Source: Eubacteriales bacterium
GTDB lineage: Bacteria > Bacillota > Clostridia > Oscillospirales > Butyricicoccaceae
Reading direction: 5' to 3'
NCBI GenBank assembly: GCA_030539335.1
Contig: JAUNSG010000005.1
Span: 124,001-188,000, forward strand
DNA length: 64,000 nucleotides
Below the pieces are notes generated by a model, which saw only the letters and a list, made by a program, of their open reading frames with translations, ran no database searches and had not been told where the DNA came from. Numbering within the stretch: the first letter of the stretch is position 1; every line of letters starts with the position of its first letter. The position numbers were made by a program, and so were the translations under genes. Below are positions 63,290 through 64,000 of this stretch, piece by piece.

Positions 63290-64000
63290 TCATTCTATAA
63301 TCCCATAACTCCGATAAATATCTCCCAACTCTGCATTGCGCACGCCATGCTTCATTTGAAAAATACCACAGCCCGAAGATGCATTTCCCTCAATAATACA
63401 GAATCCATCTTCGGTTAACAATACGTCCCATGCCACCAAATTAAGATATGGGAATTGATTGGTCAAATCTGTTAAACTTTTTTTTAACTCATCCCACTGT
63501 GGGATTATCCGTCCAGCAATCTGTCCACCTGTATCAGGATGAATTTCATAAGGAATCATACGCCGTTCCATAACACCCAACTTCGCAATAGCTGGGCCAA
63601 GTTTTCCTGTCGCCAAGTCAATCTCACTTGCAAAACCACCAGCGGACATATTATCGACTGGCTTGCATGCATCATTCCCTATACGCTGCACAGCCTTAAT
63701 AATATGCGCTTTTTTTTCGCCTTTCTTCTTCGCGCACACAATCCGTAATGTATTTGTAGAATAAGGATAAATCGAATTCTCAAATTCTGATTGATACATG
63801 TATTCACACAAAATTGCCTGTCCTTGACAACGAAATAATCTTTGTAATTCTTCTGATGTTTTACTAACACCATTCACACAAAAATCACCATTATTTTTCG
63901 TCTCAATAACAAAAGTTCCTTTTCCCTCATATCCTTTTTCCCATTTTAAAACAGCAACTTTAACACTACACAAAAAAGAGAGGATATTACTCTCATTAAG
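63290..64000 (-). CDS. Sugar-transfer-associated ATP-grasp protein, copy 4 (N-terminus outside window)
   Basis: The frame is open to the right window edge, so the N-terminal part is missing. The visible 236 residues are the C-terminal half of an ATP-grasp domain: GYEGKGTFVIETK, YPYSTNTLRIVCAKKK, DNMSAGGFASEIDLATG, HPDTGGQIAGRIIPQWDEL, and VAWDVLLTEDGFCIIEGNASSGCGIFQ. It is the most diverged of the four copies. The operon promoter must lie beyond the window. Confidence 0.85.
   Translation of the reverse strand, partial: LNESNILSFLCSVKVAVLKWEKGYEGKGTFVIETKNNGDFCVNGVSKTSEELQRLFRCQGQAILCEYMYQSEFENSIYPYSTNTLRIVCAKKKGEKKAHIIKAVQRIGNDACKPVDNMSAGGFASEIDLATGKLGPAIAKLGVMERRMIPYEIHPDTGGQIAGRIIPQWDELKKSLTDLTNQFPYLNLVAWDVLLTEDGFCIIEGNASSGCGIFQMKHGVRNAELGDIYRSYGIIE

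Noticed and set aside
1..64000. CRISPR arrays, tRNA or rRNA genes, insertion sequences
   Set aside because: No regularly spaced repeats, no cloverleaf or rRNA stretches, and no transposase-like protein were found on reading both strands.

Overview
The window reads as a chromosome segment of a spore-forming, anaerobic clostridial Firmicute. Evidence: an intact spoIIAA-spoIIAB-sigF operon, three T-box leaders in front of aminoacyl-tRNA synthetase genes, ireB, and a glycyl-radical enzyme. G+C is moderate over most of the window and falls clearly in the last ~6 kb. A gut Oscillospirales-type organism (Butyricicoccus/Agathobaculum-like) would fit, but that placement is inference. No tRNA, rRNA, CRISPR array or transposase was seen.

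Layout. 1-17.9 kb (+ strand) is housekeeping: the 3' part of tyrS, a WecG/TagA glycosyltransferase, thyX-tmk, two GNAT-fold proteins, a DJ-1 protein, 5-formyl-THF cyclo-ligase, a CPBP protease, mltG, a U32 protein, T-box-alaS, a HIT protein, comEC, holA, rnmV and an aldo/keto reductase. A convergent terminator separates this from a tyrosine recombinase gene on the - strand.

19.1-29.9 kb (+ strand) is the most interesting block. It has a strong promoter, then a 14-codon leader peptide in which 5 residues are Cys or Met, then a region able to form competing hairpins. A co-directional run follows: sulfonate-type ABC transporter (binding protein, permease, ATPase), isethionate sulfite-lyase IslA, its radical-SAM activase IslB, a TauE-type anion exporter, a YezD-family small protein, a trans-sulfuration-type PLP enzyme, a glutamate-cysteine-ligase-like protein and a class II glutamine amidotransferase. 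IslA carries every active-site residue I recall for Bilophila IslA, at a constant offset of 4. The likely path is isethionate uptake, radical C-S cleavage to acetaldehyde and sulfite, export of sulfite or its use as sulfur source, then thiol and gamma-glutamyl chemistry. No sulfite reductase or acetaldehyde-handling gene is present in the window. A GPH-family sugar symporter follows after a terminator.

31.8-47.7 kb (- strand) holds pcrA, the sigF operon, T-box-valS-folC, and a Rbs-type sugar ABC transporter (ATPase-permease-binding protein) followed by an AraC-type response regulator, a soluble histidine kinase without a sensor domain, and a degenerate double ABC ATPase that has lost its nucleotide-binding motifs.

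48.0-53.0 kb (+ strand) holds a small membrane protein, T-box-pheS, pheT, ireB and a small conserved-looking protein. 53.0-56.7 kb (- strand) holds a MATE transporter with an apparent non-AUG start, a membrane-anchored unknown protein and an SPFH/NfeD pair. 56.9-64.0 kb (- strand) is the end of a surface-polysaccharide locus: UDP-galactopyranose mutase, a cytidylyltransferase, a Wzx-type flippase and four tandem sugar-transfer-type ATP-grasp genes, one decayed and one cut by the window edge.
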